57,403 nucleotides of DNA from Sphingomonadaceae bacterium. GTDB lineage: Bacteria; Pseudomonadota; Alphaproteobacteria; Sphingomonadales; Sphingomonadaceae. The stretch's first letter is position 1. Each line of letters opens with the position of its first letter. Made by a program: the position numbers and the translations under genes. Where the stretch lies: the NCBI GenBank assembly GCA_947472735.1, contig CANJBY010000012.1, positions 1 through 57,403 of the forward strand. Direction: 5' to 3'. Below the pieces are notes generated by a model. The model had not been told where the DNA came from, ran no database searches, and saw nothing but the letters and a program-made list of their open reading frames with translations. This document shows, in pieces, positions 37,333 through 46,093 of the stretch.

Positions 37333-37352
37333 AACTTCACAAGTTAATAATC
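37333..37352. promoter_or_regulatory. candidate MarR operator between GMC and marR genes
   Basis: AACTT-CAC-AAGTT is a perfect short dyad (37333-37345) in the divergent promoter region, extended on the right to AAGTTAATAATC. A 10-of-12 match to this last string recurs upstream of the EthD gene. Autoregulation by the adjacent MarR protein is inferred. Confidence 0.4.
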
Positions 37353-37429
37353 ACAGGCGCAACAAAGGGCAAGCCTCTACAGGAAGATTCGTTTGCCCCC
37401 GGCGGAGCAGGCACAACAGGAGGCGGGAG

Positions 37430-37879
37430 ATGAGCGCGGGAAAGAACATACCGCCATTCGAGCAGTCGATAGCGGCGATCGTTCTGGGCACGAAGGAGGC
37501 CGTACTCGCGCCGATGCGGCCCAAACTGCGCGAATACAACATCACCGAGCCGCAATGGCGGGTGATGCGCGTGATCAACGATCGCGGCACGACGGATGCC
37601 ACCGGCCTTGCCGAGGTCGGCCTGCTGCACGCGCCCAGCGTGACGAGAATTCTCAAGGAGCTTGAGGAGCGCAGGCTGGTCGTGCGCAAGACGGACCCGG
37701 CGGACCGCCGCCGCGCAGTGGTGACACTGTCCCCGGCCGGCCGGGCGGTCGTCAAGGAAGTCGCCACCGACGTCGTCCGCCTGATCGGCGTCTACGGCGA
37801 ACGTTTCGGAGTGAGCCGGCTTGAACAGTTGCTCGAAGAACTCAAAGCGCTCTCGGCAGCCATCAAGGGAGTGGAGTAG
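37430..37879 (+). CDS. MarR family regulator, HpaR-like
   Basis: A 149-residue winged-helix regulator. EPQWRVMRVINDRGTTDATGLAE leads into the recognition region LLHAPSVTRILKELEERRLVVRKTDPADRRRAVVTLSPAGRAVV (about residues 60-105), the MarR wing. The N-terminal PFEQSIAAIVLGTKEAVLAPMRPKL resembles HpaR, which represses homoprotocatechuate catabolism until an aromatic effector binds. It is a good candidate controller of the surrounding oxygenase genes. Plus strand, 107 nt before the EthD gene. Confidence 0.87.
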   Translation: MSAGKNIPPFEQSIAAIVLGTKEAVLAPMRPKLREYNITEPQWRVMRVINDRGTTDATGLAEVGLLHAPSVTRILKELEERRLVVRKTDPADRRRAVVTLSPAGRAVVKEVATDVVRLIGVYGERFGVSRLEQLLEELKALSAAIKGVE

Positions 37880-37923
37880 CCGCGCCGGGACGGGCGTCCG
37901 CCGATTTGCAGTTGCGCCAGAAT

Positions 37924-37947
37924 ACTTATCGCGTTAAGTTATTAGTC
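37924..37947. promoter_or_regulatory. second candidate MarR operator, upstream of EthD gene
   Basis: ACTTA and TAAGT flank a 6-nt spacer (37924-37939), overlapping AAGTTATTAGTC, which matches ten of twelve bases of the string at 37341. Located about 40-60 nt before the EthD start. Confidence 0.4.
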
Positions 37948-37986
37948 GAAATCCGCTGCGGCGGAACAACCAATGGGAGATACCTC

Positions 37987-38295
37987 ATGCACAAAGTCGT
38001 CGTGCTTTATCCGCCGCAGCCCGATCCCGAGGCGTTCAAGGCCTATTACGAGAGCACGCATCTGCCGCTGGCGCGCAAACTGCCCGGCCTGCTGGCGATG
38101 CGTTACAGCTTTTCCGTAGCTTCGCCGGCCGGAGAATCTCCCTACTTCTGCATCTTCGAGGCGGACTTTGCCGACGGCGCAGCACTGGGCGCGGCGCTGG
38201 CCTCGCCCGAGGGGCAGGCAGTTTCGGCCGATGTGCCGAATTATGCCAAGGTAGCCCCCGTGCTGATCCATTACCCCTGCGGCGCGAGCATGTGA
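37987..38295 (+). CDS. EthD domain protein
   Basis: A 102-residue ferredoxin-like-fold protein. HKVVVLYPPQPDPEAFKAYY, ESTHLPLARKLPGLLAMRYSF is the EthD pattern (His in the middle, then a conserved Pro-Gly-Leu). Family members accompany oxygenases in ether and polycyclic aromatic catabolism and some act as small cyclases or decarboxylases; the role here is undefined. Start ATG with GGGAG upstream. First of a likely operon with the Rieske genes, 27 nt downstream. Confidence 0.85.
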   Translation: MHKVVVLYPPQPDPEAFKAYYESTHLPLARKLPGLLAMRYSFSVASPAGESPYFCIFEADFADGAALGAALASPEGQAVSADVPNYAKVAPVLIHYPCGASM

Positions 38296-38322
38296 ACGGC
38301 GCCACATCACGAGGCTGACTTG

Positions 38323-39669
38323 ATGACTACCTATGCACTCGGCGATCTGATTGATGATCGTCCGCAGGATGGCGTGTTTCGCATAAACCGTGCGCTGTTC
38401 GCCGATCCCGACATCTACGAACTTGAAATGCAGCGCATTTTCGAGGGCGGATGGGTGTTTATCGGTCTGGCGACCCAGGCCGAGAACCCGAACGACTATT
38501 TCTCGGGTTTCATCGGCCGGGTGCCGATCATCGTCAGCCGCGATGGGCAAGGGATGCTGCGCTGCTTCGTCAACGCCTGCCCGCATAAGGGTGTGCGGCT
38601 GGTGCAGAAGAAATGCGGCAATGCCAGCCGCCACGTCTGTCCCTATCACAGTTGGACCTTCGACAGCGCCGGCGTGAACCGCAACATCAAGTGGCAGAAG
38701 AGCGGCTGCTATGGCGCGGGGTTCGACGAAGAGAACCATGACCTCGCCCAGGTCGCGCGGTTCGAGGACTATCGCGGGCTGCTGTTCGCCAGTCTCAATC
38801 TCGACGTGCCCAGCCTCGCCGATTATCTTGGCGAAGCGCGCAAGCTGATCGACGTGGTGGTCGACAAGAGCCCGGAAGGCGTGCTCGAACTCGTACCGGG
38901 TCGAGTGACTTTCACTTATGCCGCCAACTGGAAGATGCAGCTCGAAAACTGCTCGGACCAGTACCACTTCACCTCGACCCATCCCAGTTACGTGCGCATC
39001 CTCGAGCAGCGGGCGAAGGAACAGGTCGACGAGGTCGTCCAATCCTCGATCGGCGCGGCGGACTTCTGGCAGGAAGATGCCAAGGGCGTTTCGGGCGGAA
39101 CGATGAGCTTCGCGAATGGCCACGTTCTCAATTGGGGCGTGATGCCCGTATCCAATGCCCAGGCCGACTTCGAGCGGGCCGAGGAACTGGCCCGGCTGCA
39201 CGGGGAAGCCAAGCGCAGCTGGATGTTCAACATGCGCAACCTCACTATCTTCCCGAACCTGCAGATTGCGGAAAACGCCTCAAGCCAGCTCAGGGTTATC
39301 CGACCGCTGGGCGCCGGAATGACCGAGATGCAGACCTGGTGCATCGGTCCGCGCGGAGAAAGCGCCGAAGCGCGCAAGTTCCGCATCCGCCAGTACGAGG
39401 ACTTCTTCAACCCGACCGGTATGGCCACGCCTGACGACACCGTTTGCTACGAAGAAGCCCAGCTGGGCATGGCCCGGCAGGAGCGGCCGTGGCTGCAAGG
39501 CCATGCCCGGGGGCTTTCGGCATCGGTGGAGGGCGGCAATGCCTGGTCCGACCTGCTCGACATGCATCCGTCGCGCAGCGTGCTGGCCGATGCGCAGCTG
39601 TGCGACGAAAGTGTCTTCGCGAACTATTACCGCGCCTGGGCCGGCTTGATGAAGGGAGCCCTGGCATGA
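38323..39669 (+). CDS. Rieske aromatic ring-hydroxylating oxygenase, alpha subunit
   Basis: Catalytic subunit (448 residues) that inserts oxygen into an aromatic ring. The Rieske [2Fe-2S] ligands follow C-x-H-x17-C-x2-H, starting at CPHKGVRL and ending CPYHSW (about residues 87-111). The mononuclear iron site is NWKMQLENCSDQYHFTSTH, with the bridging Asp and the H-x4-H pair. It resembles benzoate/anthranilate-type alpha subunits by layout, but substrate cannot be set from sequence. Start is ATG 38323, three nt after an in-frame TTG. The stop overlaps the beta-subunit start (ATGA). No ferredoxin or reductase gene is adjacent. Confidence 0.93.
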   Translation: MTTYALGDLIDDRPQDGVFRINRALFADPDIYELEMQRIFEGGWVFIGLATQAENPNDYFSGFIGRVPIIVSRDGQGMLRCFVNACPHKGVRLVQKKCGNASRHVCPYHSWTFDSAGVNRNIKWQKSGCYGAGFDEENHDLAQVARFEDYRGLLFASLNLDVPSLADYLGEARKLIDVVVDKSPEGVLELVPGRVTFTYAANWKMQLENCSDQYHFTSTHPSYVRILEQRAKEQVDEVVQSSIGAADFWQEDAKGVSGGTMSFANGHVLNWGVMPVSNAQADFERAEELARLHGEAKRSWMFNMRNLTIFPNLQIAENASSQLRVIRPLGAGMTEMQTWCIGPRGESAEARKFRIRQYEDFFNPTGMATPDDTVCYEEAQLGMARQERPWLQGHARGLSASVEGGNAWSDLLDMHPSRSVLADAQLCDESVFANYYRAWAGLMKGALA

Positions 39670-40163
39670 GCGCGCTCTCGACCGCTGATGCCGCCGCGCT
39701 GCTCTACCGCGAGGCGCTGCATCTCGATCGCTTCGATTTCGACAGCTGGCTGGTGATGTTCACGCCGGATTGCCTGTTCTGGATGCCCGCCTGGCGCGAT
39801 GATGGCACCCAGACCGAGGATCCGGACAGTGAGCTTTCGCTGATCTTCTATCGCGGCCGCCGCAACCTGGAAGACCGGGTGCAGCGAATCCGCTCGGGCT
39901 TTTCGGTCGCCTCCGCAGTCATGCCGCGCGTATCGCATCAGATCGCCAACATCCTGTGCGAGGCGCAGGGCGACGGCAGCGTGACCGTGAACTCCTCATT
40001 TTCCGTCCACGTCTTCGACGTTCGCACCAGTCGCAGCCACGTCTACTTCGGGCGGTACGAACACCGGCTGGTGCAAGTGGATGGCGAATGGAAGATCGGC
40101 GAGAAGATCATTCGCTTGATGAATGATCTCGTGCCGACCATGCTTGACGTCTACAGCATCTAG
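39666..40163 (+). CDS. Rieske aromatic oxygenase, beta subunit
   Basis: A 165-residue small subunit of the ring-hydroxylating oxygenase, with the SnoaL/NTF2-like cone fold. AALLYREALHLDRFDFDSWL, FTPDCLFWMPAW and the later VSHQIANILCE and VHVFDVRTSRSHVYFGRYEHRL are typical of BenB/XylY-like beta subunits; GEWKIGEKIIRLMNDLVPTMLDVYSI matches the usual C-terminus. It gives structure to the alpha3beta3 hexamer. Translation coupled to the alpha subunit. Confidence 0.92.
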   Translation: MSALSTADAAALLYREALHLDRFDFDSWLVMFTPDCLFWMPAWRDDGTQTEDPDSELSLIFYRGRRNLEDRVQRIRSGFSVASAVMPRVSHQIANILCEAQGDGSVTVNSSFSVHVFDVRTSRSHVYFGRYEHRLVQVDGEWKIGEKIIRLMNDLVPTMLDVYSI

Positions 40164-40174
40164 AAGGGCCGCTC

Positions 40175-41110
40175 ATGTCGCTGGAATCCGCCGCGCCGCG
40201 CATCGTCATTGTCGGTGCGGGGGCCATGGGCTGCCTGTTCGCCGCACGCCTCGCCGAACAGGGCGCGCAAGTCACGCTGGTCGATGTCGACCGCGCTCGG
40301 CTGGCGGCCATAGCGGCCGGCGGCATTGCGCTGACCGATGACCAGGGGAGCCGTACCGTGCCGGTCGGCGCTTCGCTGGCCGCTGAGGTTTCCGGTCCGG
40401 TTGACCTGGTCCTGCTGTTCACCAAGGGCCTCCACAGCGCCGCCGCCATCGCTTCGGTGAAGCACCTTGCCCAACCAGACACCCTTGCACTGACGCTGCA
40501 GAACGGCGTCGGTAATGCCGAACTGCTGGCCGAGGTCTTCGCGCCCGAATGCGTGTTGATGGGCACCGCGCACTTGCCCGCCGATCTCACCGGTCCTGCG
40601 GCGGTCGAAACTCACGGCTTCGCATACGTTACACTGGGTGGCTTCAGCTCCGCGGCGCATAACCACGCCGACGCCTCTGCCCGCTTGCTGACCAAGGCAG
40701 GGTTCGACGCCAAGATTGCCGAGGACATCAGCGCCACCGTCTGGGACAAGCTGGCTTTCAACGCGGCACTCAATGCCGTCGGCATGATCTGCGAAGTGCC
40801 CAATGCCGGCGTCGACAACGCGCACGGCCGCCGCATCGCCACCAAGGTGGTGCAAGAGACGGTGGCCGTCGCAACTGCGCGGGGGATCGCGCTGGATGAA
40901 GCAAAAATCCTCGCCACGGTCGATTCGGCGCTGCGAGAGCATGCTCATCACAAGGCGTCGATGCTGCAGGACCGTGAGCATGGCCGGCGGACCGAGATCG
41001 ACACGATCACCGGTGCCGTCGCCCGCGAGGGCGCCCGGCTCGGCGTGGCAACTCCGGTTTGCGACACGCTGACCGACCTGGTCCGCGTGATCGAGCTTGC
41101 TTCCGCTTGA
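40175..41110 (+). CDS. ketopantoate reductase family (PanE/ApbA-like) dehydrogenase
   Basis: A 311-residue NADP-dependent 2-oxoacid reductase-like protein. The N-terminal IVIVGAGAMGCLFAARLAEQG is the nucleotide loop; TLQNGVGNAELL and VWDKLAFNAALNAVGMICEVPN carry the conserved Asn/Lys of the PanE catalytic domain. In this setting (11 nt after the oxygenase beta gene) it more likely acts in aromatic side-chain metabolism than in pantothenate synthesis, which is inference. SD-like AGAAGGGCC before the ATG. Confidence 0.85.
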   Translation: MSLESAAPRIVIVGAGAMGCLFAARLAEQGAQVTLVDVDRARLAAIAAGGIALTDDQGSRTVPVGASLAAEVSGPVDLVLLFTKGLHSAAAIASVKHLAQPDTLALTLQNGVGNAELLAEVFAPECVLMGTAHLPADLTGPAAVETHGFAYVTLGGFSSAAHNHADASARLLTKAGFDAKIAEDISATVWDKLAFNAALNAVGMICEVPNAGVDNAHGRRIATKVVQETVAVATARGIALDEAKILATVDSALREHAHHKASMLQDREHGRRTEIDTITGAVAREGARLGVATPVCDTLTDLVRVIELASA

Positions 41111-41187
41111 CGGGGCGCAAAAACGAACGATGATCGGAAATGCCGAATGCCGGAGACAAATGCCGGCAGACCTTTGGGGATGATGCG

Positions 41188-42249
41188 ATGACCACGGTTC
41201 GTTTTTCCAATACCTTTCGTAGTACTCTTTTCCTCGCCGCCGCACTGACGGCTGCGACGCTCGTTCCCGCTGCAGATGCAATTGCAGCAAAGCGGCACCA
41301 TCATGCCCATCCGGCGCCGATCCAGATCATGAAGCAAGGCAGCTTCGAAGCTGGCGGCTCGATGCTGAGCGAAGAAGGCAAGGGCACGCTGAGCTGTGAC
41401 CACGGCTATGTCGGCTATCAGATCCCGGTGAGCCCGCGGAAGATCGGCCTGTTCATGTGGCACTCTTCCAGTTCGCACGTTTGGGAGAACAACTGGACTG
41501 GCGGCGAAGGCTACCAGAGCATCGCGCTGCGCAAGGGCTACCCGGTCTACATCTGGGATGGTCCCCGCGTCGGGCGCGGCAACATGGGCTGCGAGGCCTA
41601 TACCTACACCCCGACTATCGGGCAGGACCAGCGCAACCACGTGGCCTGGCGCTTTGGCACCAAGCCCGGCGAATGGTTCACCGGTGTGCAGTTCCCCACG
41701 GGCGACGCCAAGGCCTACGAACAGGCCATGCGCGCGCGTTATTACGAATTCGACATCGCGAAGAATGCGCACCTTGAGGGCGAGACCGGCGCCAAGGCAA
41801 TTGATCAAACCGGCCCGGTGGTCGTGCTGACCAATTCAGCAGGCGACTGGCGGGCAATGTTCGCCGCGCTGAAGACCAACAACATCAAGGGTCTGGTCGC
41901 TTATGAGCCGGCCGCCTTCATCTTCCCCGAAGGAGAAGGCCCGCAAGGCCCAGAAACCGGCTTCGGCCCGACTCACGTTCCGCTGGCTGAATTCAAGCGC
42001 CTGACGCGCTTCCCGATCCAGATTGTCTGGGGCGATTTCACCGATGGAACGACCTGGGCCGACACGGTGAAGATCAGCCAGCAGTTCGTTGAAAGCGTCA
42101 ATCGCCACGGTGGCAAGGCCGAAGTGTTGATGCTGCCTTCGGTCGGCATCCGCGGCAACACGCACATTCCGTTTGCCGATCTGAACAATCAGCAAGTGGC
42201 GGCGCAGCTCGACCTGTTCCTGCGCAAGAACGGGTTGGATGCGCGCTAA
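41188..42249 (+). CDS. exported alpha/beta-hydrolase-fold protein
   Basis: A 353-residue protein with a signal peptide (ending about AIAAKR, residue 32). The body has KIGLFMWHSSSSHVW early, VVVLTNSAGDWRAMFA with a candidate nucleophile Ser in NSAG (about residue 215), PIQIVWGDFTDG, and GIRGNTHIPFADLNNQQV with a likely catalytic His near the end. This suggests a secreted esterase or a related inactive fold. Upstream ATGs add about 16 unlikely residues; the chosen ATG puts the signal peptide at the start. Last plus-strand gene before a long hairpin. Confidence 0.8.
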   Translation: MTTVRFSNTFRSTLFLAAALTAATLVPAADAIAAKRHHHAHPAPIQIMKQGSFEAGGSMLSEEGKGTLSCDHGYVGYQIPVSPRKIGLFMWHSSSSHVWENNWTGGEGYQSIALRKGYPVYIWDGPRVGRGNMGCEAYTYTPTIGQDQRNHVAWRFGTKPGEWFTGVQFPTGDAKAYEQAMRARYYEFDIAKNAHLEGETGAKAIDQTGPVVVLTNSAGDWRAMFAALKTNNIKGLVAYEPAAFIFPEGEGPQGPETGFGPTHVPLAEFKRLTRFPIQIVWGDFTDGTTWADTVKISQQFVESVNRHGGKAEVLMLPSVGIRGNTHIPFADLNNQQVAAQLDLFLRKNGLDAR

Positions 42250-42265
42250 GCAGAGGATTTTTCCG

Positions 42266-42320
42266 AACCAACCCTGATCCGCTCACCCTGAGCCTGTCGA
42301 AGGGTGAGCGGAGGTTGGTT
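42266..42320. terminator. long bidirectional hairpin, REP-like
   Basis: Two nested arms: AACCAACC (42266-42273) with GGTTGGTT (42313-42320), and CCGCTCACCCT (42279-42289) with AGGGTGAGCGG (42301-42311). The loop GAGCCTGTCGA carries the string CCTGAGCCTGTCGAAGGG that I know as a dispersed repeat in sphingomonad genomes. It lies between convergent genes and probably terminates both. Confidence 0.7.
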
Positions 42321-42344
42321 TCGACCTTCCGGTGAACCTTCGTC

Positions 42345-43904
42345 CTAAACGACCACCGCTTCGATCAGTGACGGCCCCGTGGCCGCAAAGGATGCCGCCA
42401 GTGCGGCTTCGAGCGCAGCGAGGTCGCTCACTTGCCGGACCCGGTCAATCCCGTGGCCCTTGGCAAGCGCGCAGAAGTCCAGCCCCGAGAGATCGGTGCC
42501 GACCACCTGCTGCATCCCGAAGGTCCGCCCGAATTCACGCAGGGCGTGGTACTTGCCGTTGTTGATAATCACGAAAGTGATGTCCGAGCCAAGCTGGAAG
42601 GCCGCGAACAAAGCCTGGATCGAATACATCGCCGAACCATCGCCGATGATCGCCACGATCTTTGCATCGGGCCGGGCCAACGCTACCCCGATCGCCGCCG
42701 GCATGGCATAGCCCAGGCCGCCACTGGCGGTAGTATAGAAGCCGTTTTCGCGGTTGATCGGCATGTGAACCTGCATCGGCGGACGGCTGGTCGGCGCTTC
42801 CTCTACCACGACACCATTTTGGGGCATCAGCTTGCCGATCGTTTCCAGCACCAGCCGGTCATCGAACACTGCGTGATCAAGCGCCGGCGCGGCGGGACGA
42901 GCGGGCGGAGCGGGACGGCTGGTCCTGGTGCACTGCGCCACCAGCGCTTCGGCGACTGCGCGGGTGTTACCGAGGATCGCATGGCCCACCGGCGCCCAGG
43001 CCAGCACGCCCGGATTGTCGCCCACGGTCCAGCATTCGCTTTCGACCGGCAGATGCGGGCCGGATCCTTCGGCATGATAGAGGTTCAGAGGACCGCCCAT
43101 TGCGAGAATGAAGTCGTGATCCGCAAGCATCGCATTGATCGGCTCGCGGAAGGCAGGAAGGTAGCCGGCGAACAGTGGGTGCTCGGCCGGGAAGACGTTG
43201 CGACTGGCGTGCGGTGCAACAAACACCCGCGCCTGCTGCTGCTCCGCTAGCGCAACCAGCGCGTTCCAGGCGCCGTCGCGCGCGGTCCCCGCGCCGAGCA
43301 CGAACGCAGGACTGCGGGCCTGCACCAGCGCGCGCGCCAGGCGGGCTATGGCAGCCGGATCGCCCGGGTTGAGTGTGGCAATTTGCCGGGCCGAAACCCA
43401 GTCACATTCCTCATCCCAGTCGTCGACCGGAACCGAGACGAACACTGGCCCGCAGGGCGGAGTCATCGCTTCGTAATAGGCCCGGGCGATCGCCAGCGGC
43501 ACGTCCTGCGCCCGCGCGGGCTCGCAGGTCCACTTGACGAACGGCTGCGGGAATTCGGTCGCGCGCTGGGCATGGAGGAACGGCTCGTACGGCAGGATCG
43601 AGCGCGCCTGTTGTCCCGCAGTGATGATCAGCGGGGCCTGGTTCTTGAACGCTGCGAAGACGTTGCCGAGCGCATGGCCGGTGCCGGCGGAACTGTGGAG
43701 ATTGACCATCGCCGCGTTGCCGGTGGCTAGCGCATAACCGTCGGCCATGCCGACCACCACGGCTTCCTGCAGCCCCAGGATGTAGCGAAAATCCTCCGGG
43801 AAATCGCGGAACATCGGCAGTTCGGTCGATCCGGGGTTGCCGAAGATGGTGGTCACGCCAAGCTCGCGCATCAGGCGGATCGTGGCGTCGCGTACGGTGG
43901 GCAT
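42345..43904 (-). CDS. mdlC: benzoylformate decarboxylase-like ThDP enzyme
   Basis: A 519-residue thiamin-diphosphate-dependent decarboxylase. The active-site Ser is in FGNPGSTELPMF (about residue 26), the cofactor Glu in GLQEAVVVGMADGYA (about 46) and the catalytic His in NLHSSAGTGHALGN (about 70), all as in Pseudomonas benzoylformate decarboxylase. The ThDP/Mg site is IGDGSAMYSIQALF...INNGKY. It should turn a 2-oxo aryl acid into the aldehyde. Start ATG 43904 with GGAGAG before it; ATG 43916 is possible. The symbol reflects closest known relative, not proven function. Confidence 0.85.
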   Translation of the reverse strand: MPTVRDATIRLMRELGVTTIFGNPGSTELPMFRDFPEDFRYILGLQEAVVVGMADGYALATGNAAMVNLHSSAGTGHALGNVFAAFKNQAPLIITAGQQARSILPYEPFLHAQRATEFPQPFVKWTCEPARAQDVPLAIARAYYEAMTPPCGPVFVSVPVDDWDEECDWVSARQIATLNPGDPAAIARLARALVQARSPAFVLGAGTARDGAWNALVALAEQQQARVFVAPHASRNVFPAEHPLFAGYLPAFREPINAMLADHDFILAMGGPLNLYHAEGSGPHLPVESECWTVGDNPGVLAWAPVGHAILGNTRAVAEALVAQCTRTSRPAPPARPAAPALDHAVFDDRLVLETIGKLMPQNGVVVEEAPTSRPPMQVHMPINRENGFYTTASGGLGYAMPAAIGVALARPDAKIVAIIGDGSAMYSIQALFAAFQLGSDITFVIINNGKYHALREFGRTFGMQQVVGTDLSGLDFCALAKGHGIDRVRQVSDLAALEAALAASFAATGPSLIEAVVV

Positions 43905-43951
43905 CAATCTCTCCATTTACGGGCGGGCAGTCTGGCGCAGCCCGAATCGTC

Positions 43952-44446
43952 CTACAGGTCGGCTGTCGTATAGTCGGCCCGGGGCGTATAGGTAGAGAGC
44001 ATCAGGTGCGGCAGTCCCGAATCCGCGATCACCACACGCTTGCGGATCTTCCACTTGCTATCGACCTTCTCGAGCAGATCGTATTCGCGGCCCTGTTCGA
44101 TCAGCCGCGGGGGGCCCATCAGGTTGTCGTTGAGCAGCTGGGTCCACAAGCACTGCGCGGTCGCAGTGTCGCCGTCGATCTCGATCAGCAGGTTGCTCAG
44201 CAACATCCGGAAGGTGCCGTGGAGTGGCGGCTTGTCCTCCTTCACGGCACGATAGAGTTCGGCGATCTCTGCATGGGTGCGGCAGATCATCCCGTTCACG
44301 TCGAGCTCGGCATCGGCCAGGAAGAACTTGCCGAAGCCTTCGGGATCCCCTGCATCAAGCCCTAGGTAATAGCGGGTGAACAAGTCCTCGATGGCCTGGC
44401 GGTCAATCAGCGTCTGCAGCATTTGCGCATCTGGTGCACTGGACAT
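43952..44446 (-). CDS. SnoaL-like / NTF2-fold protein
   Basis: A 164-residue protein of the SnoaL-like nuclear-transport-factor-2 fold, starting MSSAPDAQMLQTLIDRQAIEDLFTRYYLGLD, with FFLADAELDVNG and DSKWKIRKRVV as later strands. Such proteins are small isomerases, dehydratases or oxygenase-associated subunits in aromatic and steroid pathways. The exact activity is unknown. ATG 44446 has GGGGAGAG upstream; a longer start at 44461 adds five residues. Upstream of the decarboxylase gene on the same strand with about 47 nt between. Confidence 0.78.
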   Translation of the reverse strand: MSSAPDAQMLQTLIDRQAIEDLFTRYYLGLDAGDPEGFGKFFLADAELDVNGMICRTHAEIAELYRAVKEDKPPLHGTFRMLLSNLLIEIDGDTATAQCLWTQLLNDNLMGPPRLIEQGREYDLLEKVDSKWKIRKRVVIADSGLPHLMLSTYTPRADYTTADL

Positions 44447-44533
44447 CGGCTCTCTCCCCATCGTCCTTTCGCAATGGTTATCATGTGAACTTGTTTAGTC
44501 GCTCTGGCAAGACGAATGCGCCAGCGAAGGAGC

Positions 44534-46090
44534 TCACTTGCCAGGCTGCCGACCGGTAAGCCGCGCGTTGTCGCTGCGCGGTCCCAACCAGATGACCAGA
44601 CCCGCCATGACCAGTAGCACCGCAGAAATCAGGAACGTATGGGTCATCGCGATGGTCAAGGCTTCCCGGTCAACGATGTTGGCCAGCGACGCTGCCGCTT
44701 GCTGCGGAGTCATACCCATCGCCTGGAACTGCCCCATTAAGTCCTCAGCGTTGAGACGCCCGACCATCTCGGATCTGGCGACACGCTGCTCGTTCCCCCA
44801 AATGGTCAGGATCAGCGATGCCGAAATGGCGAGCGCAATCGTACGGGTAAAGTTCTGCAGACCGGCCCCGGATGCCGCCTCTTCAGGGAGCACCGAACTC
44901 ATGGTCGCATTGCTCAGCGCGATCATGATTATGGGCAGGGCCAGGCCCTGGAGGAGCATGACCGTCCCCATGCTCCAGAAGTCTATGCCGGTAAACCAGT
45001 AGCTGCGCCAAACCGCCATCGCCGCCATCCAGAATGCGGCTGCGGACACCAGGATGCGATGATCGACCAGCGGCAGCAGCCGGGCCGCCAATTGCGATGA
45101 AACCACGGCAGTCATCGCGGTAAAGGCTACCATCATCCCGGCCTGGGTCGCCGTGTATCCCATTGAAACCTGGAGCCACTGCGGAATCACGACCACGCTT
45201 GAAAAATACGCCCCGAACACGGTGGCGAAGGTGACGACGGCGGTCCAGTAACCGCGGTGACGGAACACCCTGAGGTTCACAATGGGGTGATCTTCCGTCA
45301 GCTCCCAGATGATGAAGGCCATGAAGCCGATCGCAGCCAGGATGGCCAGCATCACGATCTTCCAGTCACCGAACCAGTCATGATCGCGGCCGATGTCGAG
45401 CATGATCTGCAGGCAGGCGATCCAGAAGATCATCAGGCCCAGGCCGATCCGATCGATCGGTAGCTTCAACGTGGGAGTTTCGAGCCGGCGCAGCAGCGCA
45501 TAGCCCGCGGCGGTGGCCAGTAGCGCGATCGGCACGTTGATCAGGAAGATCCAGTGCCAGCTCAGGTTGTCGGTCAACACTCCGCCGATGATCGGACCGA
45601 AGGCCGGCCCCATGGTAACCGTCATCGCCCACAGTCCGATCGCCACGGCCCGTTTTTCCGGGGGAAAGACGCGAACCAGCAAGGTTTGCGACATCGGCAT
45701 GATCGGACCGCCGCACAGGCCCTGCCCGATCCGGCAGATCACCAGCATGTCGAGGCTGACCGACAATCCGCACAACAGCGAGAACACGCCAAAGCCCAGC
45801 ATTGCGCCAAGGAACAACCGCACCGTCCCGAACCGCTGGGACAGCCAGCCGGTCAGGGGAACGCAGATCGCTTCCGCCACGGCATAGGATGTGATGACCC
45901 AGGCGCCCTGGTCCAGCGTGATCCCGAGATTGCCCGCGATGCTCGGCACCGAGACGTTGGCAATGGTGAGGTCGAGCACGACCATGAAGTTGCTGACCGC
46001 AAGCACCAGCCCTGCGAGCCACTGGATCCGGGTTGGCAGGAAGGCATCCGGCGCGAGCCGGGCCGTAGCTGGTTGCGGCCCGCCCGCCAT
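44534..46090 (-). CDS. DHA2 (EmrB/QacA) family MFS drug transporter
   Basis: A 518-residue inner-membrane protein with about 14 hydrophobic helices, typical of the DHA2 family. FMVVLDLTIANVSVPSIAG (about 35-53) is motif D1, LTGWLSQRFGTVRLFLGAM motif A, and MTVTMGPAFGPIIGGVLTDN motif C of drug/proton antiporters. It works with the membrane-fusion protein (ending 3 nt upstream) and the outer-membrane factor to export toxic organic molecules across both membranes. Third gene of the divergent efflux operon. Confidence 0.92.
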   Translation of the reverse strand: MAGGPQPATARLAPDAFLPTRIQWLAGLVLAVSNFMVVLDLTIANVSVPSIAGNLGITLDQGAWVITSYAVAEAICVPLTGWLSQRFGTVRLFLGAMLGFGVFSLLCGLSVSLDMLVICRIGQGLCGGPIMPMSQTLLVRVFPPEKRAVAIGLWAMTVTMGPAFGPIIGGVLTDNLSWHWIFLINVPIALLATAAGYALLRRLETPTLKLPIDRIGLGLMIFWIACLQIMLDIGRDHDWFGDWKIVMLAILAAIGFMAFIIWELTEDHPIVNLRVFRHRGYWTAVVTFATVFGAYFSSVVVIPQWLQVSMGYTATQAGMMVAFTAMTAVVSSQLAARLLPLVDHRILVSAAAFWMAAMAVWRSYWFTGIDFWSMGTVMLLQGLALPIIMIALSNATMSSVLPEEAASGAGLQNFTRTIALAISASLILTIWGNEQRVARSEMVGRLNAEDLMGQFQAMGMTPQQAAASLANIVDREALTIAMTHTFLISAVLLVMAGLVIWLGPRSDNARLTGRQPGK

Positions 46091-46093
46091 GAC

